From Streptomyces phyllanthi (GTDB lineage: Bacteria > Actinomycetota > Actinomycetes > Streptomycetales > Streptomycetaceae), in assembly GCF_009377205.1 (NCBI RefSeq), contig NZ_VJZE01000015.1, positions 1 through 47,487 of the forward strand: a stretch of 47,487 nt of DNA, given 5' to 3'. Of the stretch, positions 8,073 to 17,007 are shown in pieces (within the stretch, counting starts at the first letter, position 1; each line of letters starts with the position of its first letter). Under the pieces are notes generated by a model. The model saw nothing but the letters and a program-made list of their open reading frames with translations. It was not told the DNA's origin and searched no databases. A program made the translations under genes and the position numbers.

Positions 8073-8519
8073 ATGTGGTTCTCCCGAGCCGTCGGCGCGG
8101 CCGTGTGCGCCGCGATGATGCTCACCGCCCCTTCGGCCAGTGCCGCGGCCTGGTCGTACTCCTATGTCACGATCGACGCGCGCGGCCATGTGGCCGAGGA
8201 CGGCACCCTGACCCTGTCCGGCACCTACCGCTGCGACAAGACCAGCGGACCCGTCTATCTGGCGTCCAACATCCGGCAGAGCCACAGCCGCGTCACCTAC
8301 GCCGTCAACGGCGCCACCGTGGTCTGTGACGGCGACGAGCACGAATGGGTGCACACGAACAGGGCCCAGCCCGGCAGGCACCGGGCCGGCCCGGCCAGTG
8401 TGAAGGTCAACCTGATGGAACTGCGCACCGGCATCAACGGGTTGCCGACGCCGTACTGGCACGCGAAGCGCGAGCAGGACATCACGCTGGTCGAGGGCAC
8501 CCCGCCGGTCCAGGACTGA
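8073..8519 (+). CDS. Secreted DUF6299-type protein
   Basis: 148-residue exported protein. A signal peptide (about 1-25) ends in SASAAA. A single compact domain follows, starting WSYSYVTIDARGHVAEDGTLTLSG, with two cysteines (in YRCDK and VVCDG) placed as in a disulfide-bonded beta-sandwich. The ending EQDITLVEGTPPVQD fits DUF6299 proteins of actinomycetes. ATG 8073 has a near-perfect AAGGAGGTG site 6 nt upstream. Function unknown. Confidence 0.82.
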   Translation: MWFSRAVGAAVCAAMMLTAPSASAAAWSYSYVTIDARGHVAEDGTLTLSGTYRCDKTSGPVYLASNIRQSHSRVTYAVNGATVVCDGDEHEWVHTNRAQPGRHRAGPASVKVNLMELRTGINGLPTPYWHAKREQDITLVEGTPPVQD

Positions 8520-8523
8520 CACG

Positions 8524-8573
8524 GCACGGCGGCCACGGTCACCGGCACGCGCCGGAGTCCGTGGCCGCCGTGC
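8524..8573. terminator. Bidirectional terminator, 15-bp perfect stem
   Basis: Positions 8524-8538 and 8559-8573 are exact reverse complements (GCACGGCGGCCACGG and its partner), with a 20-nt loop that can itself form CCGGC/GCCGG. It lies between convergent genes and needs no U-tract, as is common in high-GC actinomycetes. Confidence 0.8.
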
Positions 8574-8578
8574 AGCCG

Positions 8579-9349
8579 TCAGGCGACCCGGTGGACCAGC
8601 TGGCTGGTCAGCTCGTAGCGGGCGCCGACGATGAGCAGCTTGCCCTCGTCCACCTTGGCGGCGAGGTCGGGCTCGGCCGCGAGCCGGGAGCGTACGAGCG
8701 CGACATTGGCGTCGATGGTCGCGTCGACCCGGGCGTCACCCTCCTTGCTGCGGTCTATCGCCGGCTTGATCTGGTCGGCGATGTACTGGATGTGGGCGGG
8801 CAGTTCCTCGCCCGTCAGGTCCGCCTGGACCGCGGCCTTCACGGCCCCGCACGACTGGTGCCCGAGCACCATCACCAGGGGTATGTCCAGTTCGAGCACG
8901 CCGTAGGCGATGCTGCCGAGCACCGCCTCGTCGAGCACCTCGCCCGCGGAGCGCACGGTCATCAGATCGCCGAGGCCCTGGTCGAAGACCAGCTCCGGGG
9001 GGACACGCGAGTCGATGCAGCCGAGCACGAGGGCGAACGGGTGCTGACTCGACGTGAGCGCCGCCCGGACGGCGGGCGACTCGTCGGGGTGCCGCTCGCG
9101 GTAGGTGCGCCAGCGCTTGTTGCCCGCCGCCAGTTCCCGCAGTGCCTCCTGCGCGGTGGTCGGACGGGAACGGGTGGCGCCGGTGGGGGTGGCGCCGGCG
9201 GAGGAGGCTCCGACGGTGAGCCCGGCACCGATGAGGGCGGTGCCGGTCAGCGCGGCGCGGAGCATGGAGCGCCGCCGGGGAGTGGTCGCGGCGGCGGCGG
9301 AGGCGGTCGGCGCGTGGCCGACCGCTCTGGGAGCAGGTTCGGAATTCAC
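8579..9349 (-). CDS. Exported beta-class carbonic anhydrase (Tat signal)
   Basis: Zinc enzyme interconverting CO2 and bicarbonate. The beta-CA signature is present: CIDSRVPPE (Zn Cys and the Asp-Arg dyad) and VLGHQSCGAV (Zn His and Cys). The N-terminus carries a twin-arginine signal, TTPRRRSMLRAALTGTALIGAG, followed by an Ala-rich c-region, so it is probably exported folded. The frame is open to 9478, but codons before 9349 lose the G/C third-position bias. GTG 9349 is therefore preferred, although no clear Shine-Dalgarno is seen there and the start remains uncertain. It is convergent with the DUF6299 gene. Confidence 0.85.
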   Translation of the reverse strand: MNSEPAPRAVGHAPTASAAAATTPRRRSMLRAALTGTALIGAGLTVGASSAGATPTGATRSRPTTAQEALRELAAGNKRWRTYRERHPDESPAVRAALTSSQHPFALVLGCIDSRVPPELVFDQGLGDLMTVRSAGEVLDEAVLGSIAYGVLELDIPLVMVLGHQSCGAVKAAVQADLTGEELPAHIQYIADQIKPAIDRSKEGDARVDATIDANVALVRSRLAAEPDLAAKVDEGKLLIVGARYELTSQLVHRVA

Positions 9350-9677
9350 GGGGAGGAACGTACGTCCGGAATCCGGCCAGACCGATTCCGTTGCTGAATC
9401 TTGGTACGCGTTGAACGAATCTTGAACATTCACATCCCGAACCGTGACCGCCCCTTTTCCGAGCCCATGACCAGGCATTTCACCGAAGGCGAGCAGGGCG
9501 GAGACAACGTCACGGAGCCGGTGGAGCCGGTGATTCCGCCACGGCCGGCCCCGGCGCTGATCGAGTGGTGACGGTCACCGGGCGGGCGTACGGTCGAACG
9601 GTGGACCCAGCAGTGGACGGGACCGTCCGCTGACTTCCCCTCCCGAGGGTTTCGTCCCCCGAGAGTGCGACATTGCC

Positions 9678-11231
9678 ATGAGCAGTAGCCCGCACCCGAC
9701 CTCCGCGCCGCAGACCACCGCCCGGGAACCCGGCGGTGGCGGAAGCGCGATGGCGCTGCTGGTGATCGCCTCGTGCCAGCTCATGGTGGTGCTGGACATC
9801 ACGATCGTGAACATCGCGCTGCCGCACATCCAGCGCTCCCTGGACTTCTCGACCACCAGCCTCTCCTGGGTGGTCAACGCCTACACGCTCACCTTCGGCG
9901 GCCTGCTGCTGCTCGGCGGCCGGGCCGGCGACATCCTCGGCAGACGGCGCGTCTTCATCTTCGGGGTGCTGCTCTTCGCGTTCGCCTCGCTGCTCGGCGG
10001 GTTCGCGCAGAACTCCGGCCAACTCCTCGCCGCACGCGCCCTCCAGGGCGTCGGCGGGGCCATCGCGTCGCCGACTTCGCTCGCCCTGATCAGCACGACC
10101 TTCCGCGAAGGGCCGGAGCGCAACCGGGCGTTCGGGGTGTTCGCCGCGGTCTCGGCGGGCGGCGGCGCGATCGGTCTGCTCGCGGGCGGGATACTCGTCG
10201 AGTGGCTGAACTGGCGGTGGGTGCTGTTCGTCAACGTCCCGATCGCGCTGCTCATCGCCCTCGCCGCACCCCGCTGGATCAGGGAGTCCGAACGCCACCC
10301 CGGTCACTTCGACATCACGGGCGCGCTGACCTCCACCGCGGGCATGGTGCTGCTGGTGTACGGCTTCATCAGGGCCGCGCAGGACGGCTGGCGGGACGGG
10401 CTCACGCTGGCCTCGTTCGCCGCGGCCGCCGTCGTCCTCGGGGTGTTCGTTCTCGTCGAGCGGCACTCCAGACAGCCGATCACACCGCTGCACATGTTCG
10501 CCGACCGCAACCGCGCGGGCACGTACGGGATCATGCTGTGCCTCGCCGCCGCGATCTTCGGCATGTTCTTCTTCCTCACGCTCTTCGTGCAGAACGTGCT
10601 GGACTTCAGCCCGTTGCAGGCCGGGCTCGCCTTCCTGCCGGTCAGCGCGGTCATCGCGGTCGGCGCCGGTCTCGCCTCACGGTTCCTGCCCGTGTACGGG
10701 CCCAAACCCTTCATGGTGGTGGGCGCGATCCTGGCGGCCGCGGGTCTGGCCTGGCTGACCCTGACCGATGTCCACTCCACCTATGCGGGCAGCGTTCTCG
10801 GGCCGATGCTCGTCTTCAGCCTGGGCATGGGCATGGAGTTCGTCTCGCTGACCCTGATGGCGCTGTCCAACGTCGCCACCCAGGAGACCGGCGCGGCCTC
10901 CGGGCTCCTCAACGCCACCCAGCAGGTCGGCGGCTCGCTGGGCCTGTCGATCCTGGTCACGATGTTCGGCACGGCCAGCAACAACGAGGCGGAGAAGCAG
11001 GTTCCGCTGTTCCTGGAGCAGGCGACCCCGGCCGAGCGCCTGCGGTTCGAACGCACCGGGGAACTCCCACCGCCCTGGGCCGACGAGGTCCTCACCTCCG
11101 GGGTCTCGGCCGCCTTCATCATGGCGGCGATCTTCACCGTGCTCGCCGCGCTGATCGCCGTCCTGGTCATCCAGGTCCGCCCCTCCGACATCGAGCGCCT
11201 CAAGGGCGGGCAGGTCCCCGGCGCGATGTAA
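9678..11231 (+). CDS. DHA2-family MFS efflux transporter
   Basis: 517-residue inner-membrane drug:H+ antiporter with about 14 predicted helices. MVVLDITIVNIALPHIQ is the D1 motif of helix 1, GGRAGDILGRRRVF is MFS motif A, and RALQGVGGAIASPTSLALI and GGGAIGLLAGGILVEWLNWRWVLFVNVP are motif-B/C regions. The repeat half holds LLNATQQVGGSLGLSILVT. The C-terminus is a short hydrophilic tail. No adjacent regulator is seen. The substrate cannot be predicted. The 18-bp minisatellite starts right after its stop codon. Confidence 0.9.
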   Translation: MSSSPHPTSAPQTTAREPGGGGSAMALLVIASCQLMVVLDITIVNIALPHIQRSLDFSTTSLSWVVNAYTLTFGGLLLLGGRAGDILGRRRVFIFGVLLFAFASLLGGFAQNSGQLLAARALQGVGGAIASPTSLALISTTFREGPERNRAFGVFAAVSAGGGAIGLLAGGILVEWLNWRWVLFVNVPIALLIALAAPRWIRESERHPGHFDITGALTSTAGMVLLVYGFIRAAQDGWRDGLTLASFAAAAVVLGVFVLVERHSRQPITPLHMFADRNRAGTYGIMLCLAAAIFGMFFFLTLFVQNVLDFSPLQAGLAFLPVSAVIAVGAGLASRFLPVYGPKPFMVVGAILAAAGLAWLTLTDVHSTYAGSVLGPMLVFSLGMGMEFVSLTLMALSNVATQETGAASGLLNATQQVGGSLGLSILVTMFGTASNNEAEKQVPLFLEQATPAERLRFERTGELPPPWADEVLTSGVSAAFIMAAIFTVLAALIAVLVIQVRPSDIERLKGGQVPGAM

Positions 11232-11245
11232 GCCCTGCGCCTCCG

Positions 11246-11600
11246 GCGTCTGCCGGGCTCTGAGCGTCTTCCGGGCCCTGAGTGTTTTCCGGGCCCTGAG
11301 TGTTTTCCGGGCCCTGAGCGTCCTCCGGTTCGGTCTCGGGGCGTCTGCGGGTTCTTGGGTGTCTTCCGATTGGGTCTCGGGGCGTCTGGCGGTTCCTGGG
11401 TGTCTTCTGCTTCGGCCCCCGGGCGCCCACCGGTCGCAGGGCGTTTTCCGGTCCGGCCTCCGGGTGTCTTCACCCAGCCGTTCTCCGGGTGTCCACAGGT
11501 CCCTGAGCGTTCACAGGCCCCCGGGCGTCCACCGGTCCCCGGGCGTCTTCCGGTCAGTCCGGCCTCCCGTCGCCTTCTGGCCGGTTTCCGCAGGATTCAA
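11246..11600. repeat. Degenerate 18-bp minisatellite
   Basis: Three or four clean units lie head to tail: GGGCTCTGAGCGTCTTCC (11255), GGGCCCTGAGTGTTTTCC (11273 and 11291) and GGGCCCTGAGCGTCCTCC (11309). After them come increasingly diverged units (GGGTGTCTTCC, GGGCGTCCACCGGTC and similar) to about 11600. The unit length is a multiple of three, so both strands show spurious hexapeptide repeats. It fills the whole 468-bp gap between the transporter and the SGNH hydrolase; no gene is seen inside. Confidence 0.8.
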
Positions 11601-11699
11601 CCCGAGGCCACCCGCGGAGGATTGACTCCGGTCACACGCCTCCCTACGGTCACCGACACCACGGCTCGCTCGTCACCACGCCGAGAGAGGGACCGCCCA

Positions 11700-13040
11700 T
11701 TGACCGCGAGGAACACGACCACATGGCGACGACGGGCGGTGATGCTCCTCGTCGGGTTGTCACTGCTGACGGCCGCGCCCACGACACTCGCCCCACCGGA
11801 GGCGTCCGGCACCCCCGACCCGGCCGGGAGAGCCTCCCGGTCGTCGGTCTGGACCGGGACCTGGGCCACCACCCCCACCACCGTCCCCGCGACGGACACG
11901 ACCACCTTCGAGGACCAGACGCTCCGTCAGATCGTCCACACGAGCATCGCGGGGGACAGTCTGCGCGTACGGCTCTCCAACGAGTTCGGCCGGCAGCCGC
12001 TGAAGATCGGTGAGGCGAGGGTCGCCCGCCGCGCCCCGGGGGCGAACGGCACGGCCATCGAGCCCGGCAGCGACCGCCCGCTGACCTTCGGCGGCCGTAC
12101 CTCGGTGACGATCCCCGCCGGCGAGCCGGCCCGGAGCGATGCCGTCACCCTGCGCGTGCCCGCCCGTTCGGACCTCGTGGTCAGCCTCTACCTGCCGGAA
12201 CGCACACCCGGATCGACCGTCAACGCCTTCGCGTTCCAGCGCAACCAGGTGGCGCGCGGCAATGCCACCGGCGACACGGACATCGAGCCGGTGTCGACCA
12301 TGGAGCGCTGGTACTTCCTGACCGGCGTGAGCGTACGGGCACACCGCGCCGGCACGCACTCCTCGGCCGTCGTCGCGCTCGGCGACTCCAACACCGCGGG
12401 CAGCACCGTGGACGCCAACGACCGCTGGACCGACGTCCTCGCCGAACGCCTCCAGCGGCGAGCGGGAGGCCCGCGCCACGGGCCCGTCGGCGTGCTCAAC
12501 AAGGGCGTCAGCGGCAACCGGCTGCTCCACGACCCCAACCCGCCCCCGGGCAACGGGGCCGAGGCCTACGCGGCGTACTTCGGCGAGAGCGGACTGCGGC
12601 GCTTCGACCGCGATGTCGCCGCTCAGCCGGGGGTCCGGTACCTCGTGGTGCTGCTCGGTGTGAACGACCTCGGGCACCCCGGAAACATCGCCCCGCTCTC
12701 CGAGAAGGTGACCGGACAGGACCTCGTCGCCGGTCACCGGCGCCTCGCCGAGCGTGCGCGCGCCCACGGTCTCAAGGTGTTCGGCGGCACGATCATGCCG
12801 TTCGCGAACGACACGTTCGGCTACCACAGCCCCGAGAACGAGGCCGCGCGCCGGACCTTCAACCACTGGGTCCGCACCAGCGGCACGTACGACGGGGTCG
12901 TCGACTTCGACGCCGCCGTACGCGACCCCGACCAGCCGGAGCGGCTGCTGCCCGCGTACGACAGCGGGGACCACCTGCACCCCAACGCCCTCGGCAGGGC
13001 GGCGATGGCGCGGGCGGTCCCGCTGCGGTACTTCGGCTGA
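11700..13040 (+). CDS. Secreted SGNH/GDSL hydrolase
   Basis: Extracellular esterase/lipase-like enzyme of 446 residues. An N-terminal signal (TWRRRAVMLLVGLSLLTAAP) precedes a beta-sandwich region (about 50-210, with TGTWATTPTT and VRLSNEFGRQPLKIGEA). The SGNH core then shows block I VVALGDSNTAG (nucleophile Ser), block II GVSGNRLL, block III LLGVNDLG and block V DSGDHLHPNA (catalytic Asp/His). The proposed start is TTG 11700, with GAGAGAGG about 9 nt upstream; earlier in-frame starts lie in the minisatellite. Substrate unknown. Confidence 0.87.
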   Translation: MTARNTTTWRRRAVMLLVGLSLLTAAPTTLAPPEASGTPDPAGRASRSSVWTGTWATTPTTVPATDTTTFEDQTLRQIVHTSIAGDSLRVRLSNEFGRQPLKIGEARVARRAPGANGTAIEPGSDRPLTFGGRTSVTIPAGEPARSDAVTLRVPARSDLVVSLYLPERTPGSTVNAFAFQRNQVARGNATGDTDIEPVSTMERWYFLTGVSVRAHRAGTHSSAVVALGDSNTAGSTVDANDRWTDVLAERLQRRAGGPRHGPVGVLNKGVSGNRLLHDPNPPPGNGAEAYAAYFGESGLRRFDRDVAAQPGVRYLVVLLGVNDLGHPGNIAPLSEKVTGQDLVAGHRRLAERARAHGLKVFGGTIMPFANDTFGYHSPENEAARRTFNHWVRTSGTYDGVVDFDAAVRDPDQPERLLPAYDSGDHLHPNALGRAAMARAVPLRYFG

Positions 13041-13072
13041 CGAACAGGCCGCTCGGGGCCGCGGGCCGCGCC

Positions 13073-13399
13073 TCAGTCCTGTCGGGGCGCGGCCTGCTGC
13101 ACCACCTCGAAGGACCACAGCGTCGCGTCCGTCGCCGCGGGCTTCGGGCGCTCGCCCTCGGCGCCCGAGCCGCTGTGCGCGGCCTGCCCGCGGCCGGACA
13201 GCCAGTTCTGGAAGTCCTCCTCGCTCCGCCAGCGCGTGTAGACGAGGTAGGTGTCGGTGCCCTCCACCGGCCGCAGCAGCTCGAACCACTCGAAGCCGTC
13301 CGAGCCTTCCACGGCGCCCGCGCGGGCGGCGAACCGCTTCTCCAGCGTTTCGCGCTGCTCGGCGGGAACGGTGAGTACGTTGATTTTCACGATGCTCAT
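13073..13399 (-). CDS. Antibiotic biosynthesis monooxygenase (ABM) domain protein
   Basis: 108-residue dimeric alpha/beta-barrel protein of the ABM/HmoA-like superfamily. MSIVKINVLTVPAEQRETLEKRF, GFEWFELLRPVEGTDTYLVYTRW and RSEEDFQNWLSG match heme-degrading or quinol-oxidising ABM members. The C-terminal tail is specific and unassigned. It is convergent with the SGNH hydrolase and followed on the same strand, further upstream, by cutA. Heme binding cannot be judged from sequence alone. Confidence 0.8.
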   Translation of the reverse strand: MSIVKINVLTVPAEQRETLEKRFAARAGAVEGSDGFEWFELLRPVEGTDTYLVYTRWRSEEDFQNWLSGRGQAAHSGSGAEGERPKPAATDATLWSFEVVQQAAPRQD

Positions 13400-13438
13400 G
13401 GGGTCGATTGTCCCTCGTCCCGCCGACGTCGCTGAGCG

Positions 13439-13762
13439 TCAGTTCTGCGTCTGGGCCGTCACCCAGCCCAGATACGCCGGGCTGCCCGAGACGATGGGAA
13501 GGGCGATGACCTCCGGGGTGTCGTAGTCGTGGAGTTCGCCGATACGCCGTGCGAGCTTCTCCACCAGATCGCCGCGCGTCTTGAAGTCGATACGCCACTC
13601 CTGCTCCTGCTCGACCCTGCCCTCCCACCGGTAGACGGACGCGATCGCATAGACCTGGGCACAGGCGGCCAGCCTCTCGTCGATCACCTCAGAGGCCAGA
13701 GAACGAGCCTTCTCCTCGGCGTCGGTCGTCGTGATCACCATGGCGTACTGAGGATTCGTCAT
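13439..13762 (-). CDS. cutA: CutA1 divalent-cation tolerance protein
   Basis: 107-residue trimeric ferredoxin-like protein. Motifs are MVITTTDAEEKARSLA, ERLAACAQVYAIASVYRWEGRVEQEQEW and HDYDTPEVIALPIVSGSPAYLGWV, which match CutA along nearly its full length. Linked historically to copper/divalent metal tolerance; the real function is debated. Monocistronic. Confidence 0.93.
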   Translation of the reverse strand: MTNPQYAMVITTTDAEEKARSLASEVIDERLAACAQVYAIASVYRWEGRVEQEQEWRIDFKTRGDLVEKLARRIGELHDYDTPEVIALPIVSGSPAYLGWVTAQTQN

Positions 13763-13944
13763 GGTGGCGAGCGTAGAGGGCGGTGGTTCGCACGCCGTGA
13801 CTCCGCCGGGGGACGGCCGTGGAGACCGCTGAAGAGCACGGCATCAAAGCCGCGTGAAGATTGCCGGTACCAGGCAGTGTTATGGTCGGCGCTCATATGT
13901 GAGCATGCGTGCACCAACAAGGTGATACGGGGGGGTGAACGCGC

Positions 13945-14457
13945 ATGGCCTGGTTTCTGGGCCTCGGGATCGCGGGGGTCGTGCTTCTCGCTCTGTCCCT
14001 CGTCCTCGACGGTGTCCTCGAAGGACTCTTCCACGGCGTCGGCGCGTTGGACGGCCTCTTCGACGGATGGCTGTCGCTTCCGGTCATCGCCGGATTCGTC
14101 TCCATGCTCGGCTTCTCGGGCGCGATCGTCATGGGCACCACGGGGCTGGGCGCGGCGGGGGCCGTCGCGATCGGAGTGCCTGCAGGGGGTGCCACCGCCT
14201 GGTTCGCGTACCGACTCAGCCGCGCACTGCTCGACGACGCGTCCGGCGCCCCGCGCGACGACGACCTGATCGGCGCCTCGGGCTCCGTGGTCACGCCCAT
14301 CCCGGCCGACGGCTACGGCGAGGTGCTGGTCCATCTGGCCGGGCAACCGGTGAAGCTCGCGGCGAAGAGCACGGTCCCCGTCGCGCGAGGAGCCGAGGTC
14401 TGGGTGGAGGAAGCGCTGTCGCAGACAGCCGTGTCCGTACGCCTGGTCGAACGCTGA
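13945..14457 (+). CDS. NfeD-like membrane protein
   Basis: 170 residues: about three membrane segments (roughly 3-22, 45-65 and 70-95), then a soluble OB-fold domain (about 110-170) starting DDLIGASGSVVTPIPADGYGEVLVHLAGQ. This layout is the short NfeD type, which is regularly encoded beside flotillins and acts with them in membrane microdomains. The ATG at 13945 is preceded by a GGGGGGTGA purine run. The flotillin gene starts 131 bp downstream, so the two are likely one functional pair. Confidence 0.85.
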   Translation: MAWFLGLGIAGVVLLALSLVLDGVLEGLFHGVGALDGLFDGWLSLPVIAGFVSMLGFSGAIVMGTTGLGAAGAVAIGVPAGGATAWFAYRLSRALLDDASGAPRDDDLIGASGSVVTPIPADGYGEVLVHLAGQPVKLAAKSTVPVARGAEVWVEEALSQTAVSVRLVER

Positions 14458-14588
14458 CCCTGCCGCCCTGCCGCCCCATCGCCCACCCATGCACCGTTCC
14501 GGCGGTGTCGTTGCCCACGCTCCACACCTCTGTCCAACTGCACCTTCGTCCATCTGCCGTCCCCTGGGAGGGCTGAGGGGGAGACATC

Positions 14589-16022
14589 ATGAGCCCTGTC
14601 GTCATAGCAGTCGTGGGAGTCGTCGTACTCCTCGTGCTGCTCGGCCTCGTCGTCGTCACGCGCTACAAGGTCGCGGGTCCGAGCGAGGCGTTCATCGTCA
14701 CCGGGCGGCGCGGCAAGAAGGCCACCGACCCGGAGACCGGCCGCGTCTTCACCGACAACAGCGGCCAGAAGGTCGTGGTCGGTGGCGGTGTGTTCGTCGT
14801 GCCGTTCGTGCAGCAGAAGTTCACCCTCGACCTGTCCTCGCGGCACATCCCGGTCGCGGTGCGCGGCGCGGTCACGCTGCGCGGGGTGAAGGCCCACCTG
14901 GAGGGTGTCGCCATCGTCAAGGTCGGGGGTACCGAGGACTCGATCCGGGCCGCCGCGCAGCGGTTCCTGATGCAGCAGGACGGCATCGTCGGCTTCACCC
15001 AGGAGGTGCTCTCCGGCGCGCTGCGGGCGATCGTGGGCCGGATGTCGGTGGAGGACATCATCCGTGACCGCGCCGCGTTCGCCGGCCAGGTGGCGGAGGA
15101 GGCGGAGGCGAGCCTGTCCGGGCAGGGCCTGGTGCTGGACGCCTTCCAGATCCAGGACATCACCACCGAGGGCTCGTATCTGGAGGACCTGGGACGGCCT
15201 GAGGCCGCGCGTGCCCGGCAGGAGGCGGACATCGCCGAGGCCGTGGCCCGGCGGGCCGCCGAGCAGGCCCGGCTGAAGGCCGAGGAGGAGATCGCCGTCG
15301 CCCAGCGGACGTTCGCGCTGAAGCAGGCCGAGATCAAGGCGGAGACCGACGAGGCCGCGGCCCGTGCGGCGGCGGCCGGCCCGCTCGCCGAGGCCGCGCG
15401 GCGGCAGGAGGTGCTCGCGGAGCAGGAGAAGGTGGCCGAGCGGCAGGCGGCGCTGACCGACCGCGAGCTGGACACCAAGGTCCGCAAGCCCGCGGACGCC
15501 GCTCGCTACCAGGCCGAGCAGGAGGCCGAGGCCCGCCGTGTCGCGCTGGTCAAGGAGGCCGAGGCGGCCGCCGAGCGGGCCCGGCTGACAGGTGAGGGCG
15601 AGAAGGCGCAGCGTGCCGCGCTCGCCGAGGCCGTACGCATCGAGGGTGAGGCGGAGGCCGCGGCGATCGGCGCCAAGGGGGCCGCCGAGGCCGAGGCCAT
15701 GCAGAAGAAGGCCGACGCCTTCGACCGGTACGGCGACGCGGCCGTGCTGCAGATGCTCGTCGAGGTGCTGCCGCAGGTCGTGGCCAAGGCGTCCGAACCG
15801 CTGAGCGCAGTGGACAAGATGACGGTGATCTCCACCGACGGCGCCTCCCAGCTGTCCCGCACGGTCGCCGACAACGTCGCCCAGGGCGTCGAACTCCTCA
15901 GCTCCACCACCGGAGTCGATCTCGCCGAGCTCCTGAAGGGCATCACCGGGCGGGCCGGTGGCGCACAGCCCGCGCCCACGGCCGGCGCCGAGGTGAACGG
16001 GAAGGTCGAGATCACCGGCTGA
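14589..16022 (+). CDS. Flotillin (SPFH-domain membrane scaffold)
   Basis: 477 residues. An N-terminal membrane segment (VVIAVVGVVVLLVLLGLVVV) and the SPFH/PHB domain (about 25-200) are followed by a long Ala/Glu-rich coiled-coil (about 205-380, with repeated EAE, AEQ and KAE steps). The C-terminal region has YGDAAVLQMLVEVLPQVVAKASEPLSAVDKM, the typical flotillin end, and then a short tail. Flotillins oligomerise at the inner face of the membrane and organise lipid microdomains. GAGGGGGAGAC precedes the ATG. A strong terminator follows at 16045. Confidence 0.93.
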   Translation: MSPVVIAVVGVVVLLVLLGLVVVTRYKVAGPSEAFIVTGRRGKKATDPETGRVFTDNSGQKVVVGGGVFVVPFVQQKFTLDLSSRHIPVAVRGAVTLRGVKAHLEGVAIVKVGGTEDSIRAAAQRFLMQQDGIVGFTQEVLSGALRAIVGRMSVEDIIRDRAAFAGQVAEEAEASLSGQGLVLDAFQIQDITTEGSYLEDLGRPEAARARQEADIAEAVARRAAEQARLKAEEEIAVAQRTFALKQAEIKAETDEAAARAAAAGPLAEAARRQEVLAEQEKVAERQAALTDRELDTKVRKPADAARYQAEQEAEARRVALVKEAEAAAERARLTGEGEKAQRAALAEAVRIEGEAEAAAIGAKGAAEAEAMQKKADAFDRYGDAAVLQMLVEVLPQVVAKASEPLSAVDKMTVISTDGASQLSRTVADNVAQGVELLSSTTGVDLAELLKGITGRAGGAQPAPTAGAEVNGKVEITG

Positions 16023-16044
16023 CACCGAGCGGTGCGGACAGAAG

Positions 16045-16080
16045 CGAGCCCGGGCAGCGCTGGAACCGCCCGGGCTCGCG
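16045..16080 (+). terminator. Terminator after flotillin gene
   Basis: GCGAGCCCGGGC (16045-16056) and its exact complement (16069-16080) form a 12-bp stem with a 12-nt loop, followed by GGTTTG. Confidence 0.8.
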
Positions 16081-16350
16081 GTTTGCCCACCGTGTGCCGA
16101 CGTCACGCGTGGCCGGCCCCTGAAGCGGTATTTGCTCCGCCGGCCCCGCGGGAACCCGCGTCCGACGGCGTCCGAACCGAACAGGGAGGACATGAACGCC
16201 CGCAGAGGGCGCTGCTCTCGCGTGGCCGGAATTGGCCGGAGGGGGCGCTGCCGAGGGCTGGGCCCAGTGGGACAATCCCAGTTCGAGTCTGCGCATCCGG
16301 GCGACCGGCGATCCCGTCGGCCCGGCGCAGGACTGGAAGGAAGCGTCAGC

Positions 16351-16803
16351 ATGATCCAGTGGGCGTCCCTGAGCAATGGAGCCAGGCCCGTGCCCCAGCC
16401 CGTCGCCACCCCGCTGGTGTGGGCCACGGCCTTCACCGGGGCCATGGTGCTCGTCGCACTGATCAACTCCCTTGTCGGCCCGTACCGCCCTGGGCTGGCC
16501 CTGATGGCGCTGTCCCTGCTGGCCGCCCTCCTGGGCCTGTGCGCGCGCTTCACCGCGGCTCCCGGCACGGCCGTACTGTGCTGGCTGTTCCTCAACGGCT
16601 TCGCCATTCCACCCGCCGGCACCCTCACCTGGGCGGGGCACCGCGACACGTTCTGGCTCGGCTGCCTGTGCGCCGCGGCCCTCGTCGGCACCGCGCTGGC
16701 CCGCGTCATCCACGCCCGCGCCGCATATCGCCGTATCACCCCGGGCGGTGCCACCACGGTGGCCACGGTGCGATCAGGCCGGGGCGGATGGCGTAGCGGG
16801 TGA
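16351..16803 (+). CDS. Small integral membrane protein (DUF4118-like layout)
   Basis: 150 residues starting MIQWASLSNG, with GGAAGGAAG about 8 nt before the ATG. Four hydrophobic segments (about 20-40, 45-62, 70-88 and 98-118), including TAVLCWLFLNGFAIPPAGTLTWAGHRDTF, resemble the four-helix DUF4118 module found at the N-terminus of KdpD and other sensor kinases. Here it stands alone with a basic C-terminal tail. Family assignment is tentative and function unknown. Confidence 0.7.
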   Translation: MIQWASLSNGARPVPQPVATPLVWATAFTGAMVLVALINSLVGPYRPGLALMALSLLAALLGLCARFTAAPGTAVLCWLFLNGFAIPPAGTLTWAGHRDTFWLGCLCAAALVGTALARVIHARAAYRRITPGGATTVATVRSGRGGWRSG

Positions 16804-17007
16804 GTTCGGGTCCGCGGGCGCGGCGGGTGTGCGCGTTCGTTTGCGTGCCGACTCGTCTCCTGACCGACCACTCGTGAGCAGTTGAGTTGCCCCATCTGTT
16901 CATCCCGCACTTCGCGGGCCGGCGGTGCCCTTCGACGCGAGTGATCGGAGGAGTGGAACGGTGCCCGATTGGGCATGTGCTGTTCGCTCGGTGGCAGTGG
17001 GGGGCCG

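Noticed and set aside
9350..9478. N-terminal extension of carbonic anhydrase from ATG 9478
   Set aside because: Codons in this part lose the G/C third-position pattern and the region looks like a promoter; a start at 9349 leaves a normal Tat signal. Some doubt remains because no clear Shine-Dalgarno precedes 9349.
11246..11600. CRISPR array
   Set aside because: Repeats are directly adjacent without unique spacers, units are only 18 bp and degenerate, and no cas genes are present.
11760..13628. Minus-strand open frame opposite the SGNH hydrolase
   Set aside because: It overlaps the true SGNH, ABM and cutA genes in other frames and has Gly/Arg/Val-rich shadow composition.
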